Of a stretch of DNA of 64,000 bases, positions 60,460-64,000 are shown one piece after another. The position numbers and the translations under genes were made by a program. The stretch's first letter is position 1; every line of letters begins with the position of its first letter. The notes under the pieces were generated by a model, which saw nothing but the letters and a program-made list of their open reading frames with translations, searched no databases and had not been told where the DNA came from. The DNA is from Castellaniella sp049651205. GTDB taxonomy: Bacteria > Pseudomonadota > Gammaproteobacteria > Burkholderiales > Burkholderiaceae_B. The stretch spans positions 130,777 to 194,776 of the forward strand of contig NZ_JBASBR010000018.1 of NCBI RefSeq assembly GCF_049651205.1, in the 5' to 3' direction.

Positions 60460-61710
60460 CTAGCTGCGCGGCTGGAACGGGATGGGGTCGATTGCCGGGG
60501 TTTCCTGACGGATTAATGAGGACAGCAGGTGGCTGCTGCCACAAGCCAGCGTGAATCCCAGTGCGCCATGGCCGATATTTAGCCACAAGTTGTCGGCAGC
60601 CCGGCTTTGGCCAATCCAGGGCCGGCCATGTGGTGTTGCCGGCCGATATCCGGCCCAGGCCTGGGCGGCAGACAGATCCACATCCGGCAACAGGCTTTGG
60701 GCCTGGCGCCGAACCAGGTTAATGCGATCGGTTTCGATGCCCTGGTTGGATGCACCGATCCCGACCATGGCTGCGATACGCAGGGTGTCGCCCAATTTGG
60801 CGTACACGGTCTTGCGTTCGTAATCAGTGACGCTGATGGCCGGCACGTGTGCTTGCGCGCAGGGGACACTGAGGCTGTAGCCCTTTAGCGGATACAGCGG
60901 TACCTGTACTCCCAGCTGTGCCATCAGCGGCTGGCTGCCCATGCCGGCAGCCATGACAAAGTGGTCGGCCTCGATCAGGTCTCCCTGGCTGGTGCGCAAG
61001 GCCTGGATGCGGTTGCCGGTGCGTTGCAAGGCCTGGATGGTGGTGCCCATGCGGATATTGACGTTGCTCATGGCAGCCAGCTCTTTAAAGAGAGCGCTGG
61101 TGAGGCGGGCACAATCGCCGGATTCTTCGCTGGGGGTGTACACCGCGCCGGCCAGATGCGCTTGCGCAGGGGCCAGTGCGGGTTCCAGCTGGATCAGTTC
61201 TTGTGTGTTGAGGATGCGTTGGTCAGATCCCAGATCGGCCTGCAACTTGACTTGATCGCGGGCTTTTTCCAGCAGGGAGGGTGTGCGGTAGACAATCAGT
61301 TTGCCGTTTTTCGCGTGGCCGAAATCAAATGCGTGCGTGCTCTGGATGTCGTGCAGCACCTGGCGGCTTAAATAAGACAGGGATAGCAGCTGCGCAGTGG
61401 TGGCTGCAGCGGCCCGGTGTGTGCAGGCTTGCAGAAATTGCAGGCACCAGCGCCATTGACGAGGATCAGCGCGTAAGCGAAACCGCAGAGGTGACGATGG
61501 ATTGAGAAGCCATGTCGGCAAGTGGGGCAGGACGTCTGGCTCGGCCAAAGGGGCCACATAGCTGTAACTGAGTTGACCGCCATTGGCGTGGCTGGCACCA
61601 CTGGCCGGTTCTGTGGCCGAATCCACCAGCGTGACCTGCCAACCCTGTTGCGCCAATTGCCAGGCGGAGGTGACGCCAATAACCCCTGCGCCCAAAACAC
61701 ATGCATGCAT
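60460..61710 (-). CDS. dadA: FAD-dependent D-amino-acid dehydrogenase
   Basis: 416 residues. FAD motif VLGAGVIGVTSAWQLAQQG at the N-terminus; GASHANGGQLSYSYVAPLA is the DadA hallmark, and the C-terminal GYRPATPHGRPWIGQ and LNIGHGALGFTLACGS complete the DAO fold. Deaminates D-amino acids such as D-alanine and passes electrons to the membrane. Next to a LysR gene on the same strand; no alanine racemase is adjacent. Confidence 0.9.
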   Translation of the reverse strand: MHACVLGAGVIGVTSAWQLAQQGWQVTLVDSATEPASGASHANGGQLSYSYVAPLAEPDVLPHLPTWLLNPSSPLRFRLRADPRQWRWCLQFLQACTHRAAAATTAQLLSLSYLSRQVLHDIQSTHAFDFGHAKNGKLIVYRTPSLLEKARDQVKLQADLGSDQRILNTQELIQLEPALAPAQAHLAGAVYTPSEESGDCARLTSALFKELAAMSNVNIRMGTTIQALQRTGNRIQALRTSQGDLIEADHFVMAAGMGSQPLMAQLGVQVPLYPLKGYSLSVPCAQAHVPAISVTDYERKTVYAKLGDTLRIAAMVGIGASNQGIETDRINLVRRQAQSLLPDVDLSAAQAWAGYRPATPHGRPWIGQSRAADNLWLNIGHGALGFTLACGSSHLLSSLIRQETPAIDPIPFQPRS

Positions 61711-61844
61711 AATGACTGTCTACGATTAGAAGAACAGCAGCGATTGTGGGCGCCCGGGAACACAATGACAAATACCAATGAGGGGCTCACCCATAACTTA
61801 TTGTCATGGAAGCAGCAGCTCCGCCATTTGGATGATGGTAATGC

Positions 61845-62741
61845 TTATCTGGAGGTGTCCGGGCTGCCGTCCTGCAGTGCCGTGCACACCTGGCGCGCGG
61901 CGTCGATAACATCCCGATGCAGCAGGCTGAGAGGATCGCTGGTGTGCACCAGGATATTGACGGGTACTGCAATGACAGGATCCAGACGGCTGAGCGTCAT
62001 GCCCGGGCGCAACATGGCGCGCCCTGTCAGCAAATCGACGATGGCATCTCCACAGCCGGCATCGACCAGACTGCAGGCTACATAATGGGTTTGCACCATG
62101 ATGCGGGTGTCCAGCGTGATGCCCGCCGCACGCAAGGCATGATCCATCAGCGTACCGACTTGGTCGCGGGTGTCCAGCGCAATCACCGGCCGTGCCGTCA
62201 GTTGCTGCAGCTTGACGGGGTTTGGCGCGGGTTCGCGGCTGAGGTAGGCGAGTTCGGTGGTGCCCACGGGGATGCGGTGCAGACCCGGGTGGTCGTGGTC
62301 GTCGAAGGTGATTGCGATATCCAGGGCCTGTGTAAGCAGGCCTTCGACCAGATCGGGACTGTGCATGGTGCTGATCTTGAATGCCGCCTGCGTATTGCCA
62401 TGAAAGCGCTGGATGATTCTGGGCAGCAGGCCCAGGCCGATGGCCGGGGCGCAACCGATGCGCAGATAGCCCTGGCGGCCCTGGCGCAGGTTGGCCGCCA
62501 GTTTGCGCACATGGGCAAGGTCTTCGCTGAGCTGGCCGATCTGCGGGCTGAGGATGTCTGCTTCGCGTGTGGGCACCAGGCGGCCCTTGACGCGATCGAA
62601 GAGCTTAAAACCCAGTTGGGATTCTGCATGAGCAAGGATCTTGCTGGCTGCTGGCTGGGAAATATTAAGCAGGGCGGCGGCTTGGGTTAGTGACCCTGCC
62701 TGGCAGATTGCCTCGAAAATTTCGATGTGCCGTAATCGCAT
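61845..62741 (-). CDS. LysR-family transcriptional regulator
   Basis: 298 residues from the ATG at 62741 (MRLRHIEIFEAICQAGSLTQAAALLNISQPAASK). The helix-turn-helix is textbook LysR; the effector domain begins LRIGCAPAIGLGLLPRIIQRF. It diverges from the GltI-like gene at 63030 and lies 134 bp before dadA, so it may control either. An upstream ATG at 62780 adds 13 residues without family support. Confidence 0.87.
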   Translation of the reverse strand: MRLRHIEIFEAICQAGSLTQAAALLNISQPAASKILAHAESQLGFKLFDRVKGRLVPTREADILSPQIGQLSEDLAHVRKLAANLRQGRQGYLRIGCAPAIGLGLLPRIIQRFHGNTQAAFKISTMHSPDLVEGLLTQALDIAITFDDHDHPGLHRIPVGTTELAYLSREPAPNPVKLQQLTARPVIALDTRDQVGTLMDHALRAAGITLDTRIMVQTHYVACSLVDAGCGDAIVDLLTGRAMLRPGMTLSRLDPVIAVPVNILVHTSDPLSLLHRDVIDAARQVCTALQDGSPDTSR

Positions 62742-62932
62742 GCGGAATGATCCTGAACTCTCTGGCGCAGTATAGAACATAGCCTTCTGTTATGGCTGCC
62801 TGCGAAATCGCTATTTGTTGATCCGTCAGAGGGTATCGATAATAGGGGCCGCATCTAGAGTTCATTGCCCACACTCATGGTCTGCACCGATGTCCAATCA
62901 AATAGTCTTGTGGCATGCTGTGGGTAGTGACA

Positions 62933-62946
62933 AAGTGTGTACACTT
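62933..62946. promoter_or_regulatory. Inverted repeat AAGTGT-GT-ACACTT
   Basis: Perfect 6-bp arms in the divergent gap between the LysR gene and the gltI-like gene, 84 bp before the latter's start. Candidate operator. Confidence 0.35.
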
Positions 62947-62951
62947 GCGGT

Positions 62952-62976
62952 CACCTGTCTTACCCTTTTACAGGTG
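62952..62976. promoter_or_regulatory. Inverted repeat CACCTGT-N11-ACAGGTG
   Basis: Perfect 7-bp arms 54 bp before the gltI-like start. The total length suits a LysR-type site; a stem-loop in the leader is the alternative. Confidence 0.4.
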
Positions 62977-63029
62977 CCCGTTTAGTGAAGAACCACTGAA
63001 CATCACAAAAAAGCTAACCAGGAGGAACC

Positions 63030-63935
63030 ATGAAACTATTGCCCCTCATTTTGGCAGCTACCGTTTCGGTAGTTGGCATGACGGCAGCCCAGGCTGAGAA
63101 CAGCCGGATCGACAAAATCAAGTCTACCGGCGAGCTCACTCTGGGTTATCGCGAATCATCCATTCCGTTCTCCTACCTCGACGACAACCAGAAACCCGTC
63201 GGGTATTCCATGGACATCTGCAACGGCGTTGCTGATGCCCTCAAAAAAGATCTCAATCTGCCCAACCTTAAAATCAAGTTGGTATCCGTGACGTCCTCCA
63301 CGCGGATCCCGCTGGTTGCCAATGGCACGGTCGATATCTCTTGCGGTTCGGCCACCAACAATGCCCAGCGCCAACAGCAGGTTGCGTTTGCCCCCACCAC
63401 GTTTGTCACGGCTACCCGCTTTGCAGCGCTCAAGTCGTCCAATCTCAACGATCTGGCCGATTTCAAAGGCAAGACAGTCGTGTCTACCTCGGGTACCAGT
63501 AACCTCAAGTGGCTAACCCAAACCAATGCTGATCAAAAGCTCGGCATGCGCATCATCCCCGCCAAAGATCACTCCGAAGCCTTCCTTACGGTGGCTAACG
63601 GTCGTGCCACGGCATTCTTCATGGATGACATCCTGCTGGCAGGCCTGGTCGCCAATTCGCAAAACGCCAGCGACTGGATGATCAGCGAAAAAGCCTACAC
63701 CACAGAGCCCTATGGCCTGATCGAGCCCAAGGGTGATCCTCAGTTCAAGACGGCAGTCGACAACGCAGTCAAGGGCATGATGAAAGACGGCAAGCTGGCT
63801 GAACTCTACAAAAAATGGTTCATGTCCCCCATCCCGCCCAAGAACATCAACCTCAACTGGCCGATGACTCCCGAACTCAAGAAAGTCATCGAGAACCCCA
63901 CCGACTCGCCTAATCCTGACGACTACAAGATGTAA
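63030..63935 (+). CDS. gltI: Glutamate/aspartate-type ABC substrate-binding protein (GltI-like)
   Basis: 301 residues: signal peptide (LILAATVSVVGMTAAQA), then a type II binding protein of the PAAT family (IKSTGELTLGYRESSIPFSYLDDNQKPVGYSMDIC, ISCGSATNNAQRQQQVAFAPTTF). This matches GltI/DEBP more than other PAAT proteins. Excellent ribosome-binding site AGGAGG. The permease and ATPase genes would lie beyond the window. Confidence 0.87.
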   Translation: MKLLPLILAATVSVVGMTAAQAENSRIDKIKSTGELTLGYRESSIPFSYLDDNQKPVGYSMDICNGVADALKKDLNLPNLKIKLVSVTSSTRIPLVANGTVDISCGSATNNAQRQQQVAFAPTTFVTATRFAALKSSNLNDLADFKGKTVVSTSGTSNLKWLTQTNADQKLGMRIIPAKDHSEAFLTVANGRATAFFMDDILLAGLVANSQNASDWMISEKAYTTEPYGLIEPKGDPQFKTAVDNAVKGMMKDGKLAELYKKWFMSPIPPKNINLNWPMTPELKKVIENPTDSPNPDDYKM

Positions 63936-63970
63936 TTCGTAGTCCTTAGGAATACACTGCGACAGTGGCG

Positions 63971-64000
63971 GCACCCTCCAGGAGTCTCCCTGGGGGGTGC
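63971..64000 (+). terminator. Stem-loop after the gltI-like gene, at the window edge
   Basis: GCACCCTCCAGG (63971-63982) pairs with CCTGGGGGGTGC (63989-64000) with one G-T wobble around a 6-nt loop. Any U-tract lies outside the window, so terminator versus intercistronic stabiliser (upstream of transporter genes) is open. Confidence 0.55.

Noticed and set aside
1..64000. CRISPR arrays, tRNA/rRNA genes, insertion sequences, prophage or toxin-antitoxin modules
   Set aside because: No regularly spaced repeats, cloverleaf-like genes, transposase or integrase motifs were seen by reading; a tool-based scan would be needed for certainty.

Overview
This window is chromosomal DNA from a GC-rich betaproteobacterium. 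The gene content suggests an Alcaligenaceae/Burkholderiales member; that is my inference from gene order and families (HPr kinase beside RapZ and EIIA-Ntr, a 1310-residue FAD/Fe-S oxidoreductase typical of the group, LivFGHMK operons paired with CoA ligases). No tRNA, rRNA, CRISPR array, transposase or phage gene was seen. The genus cannot be fixed from the sequence alone.

Layout. (1) 1-9.4 kb: a Crp/Fnr-type regulator, cut by the window edge, diverges from a seven-gene operon. The operon holds an AMP-forming acyl-CoA synthetase, a complete branched-chain-type ABC importer (LivG-H-M-K-F) and a PaaK-like aryl-CoA ligase: an uptake-and-activation unit for an unidentified carboxylic acid. (2) 9.4-40.7 kb: a housekeeping core. 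It runs through HMG-CoA lyase, dprA, def-fmt, an NtrY/NtrX-type two-component pair with DUF4390 and rsmB, a BioC-like methyltransferase, comF, trmL, gpsA-secB-grxC-yibN, gpmA-envC-ctpA-moeB, a HAD nucleotidase with argB, tlpA, dolP-diaA-yraN/rsmI, rlpA, then rapZ-hprK-ptsN-hpf, lptB-lptA-lptC-kdsC-kdsD, and apt. Much of this order matches E. coli, but rpoN is missing from its usual place between lptB and hpf. (3) 40.7-44.6 kb: a giant FAD-linked oxidase/Fe-S fusion.

(4) 44.7-59.9 kb is the accessory and most interesting region. It carries a NitT/TauT-type binding protein, then an operon of a complete succinate-dehydrogenase/fumarate-reductase-like complex interleaved with a two-subunit class I fumarase. 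Next come a SuyAB-like sulfo-lyase pair, the ATPase and permease of a NitT/TauT transporter, a HutC-type GntR regulator, a SlcC-like and a ComC-like 2-hydroxyacid dehydrogenase, a LysR regulator and a TauE/SafE exporter. The second half is a recognisable sulfolactate-degradation set. With the dehydrogenase/hydratase module in front, the chemistry would fit a C4 sulfonate such as sulfosuccinate: oxidation to a sulfo-enedioate, hydration to a sulfomalate, stereo-adjustment, sulfite elimination and sulfite export. This is a hypothesis. The flavoprotein also lacks the histidine that normally binds FAD covalently, so it is not a standard SdhA.

(5) 59.9-64.0 kb: a YqaA/DedA-like membrane protein, a D-amino-acid dehydrogenase, a LysR regulator and a GltI-like amino-acid binding protein, with a terminator-like stem at the window end.
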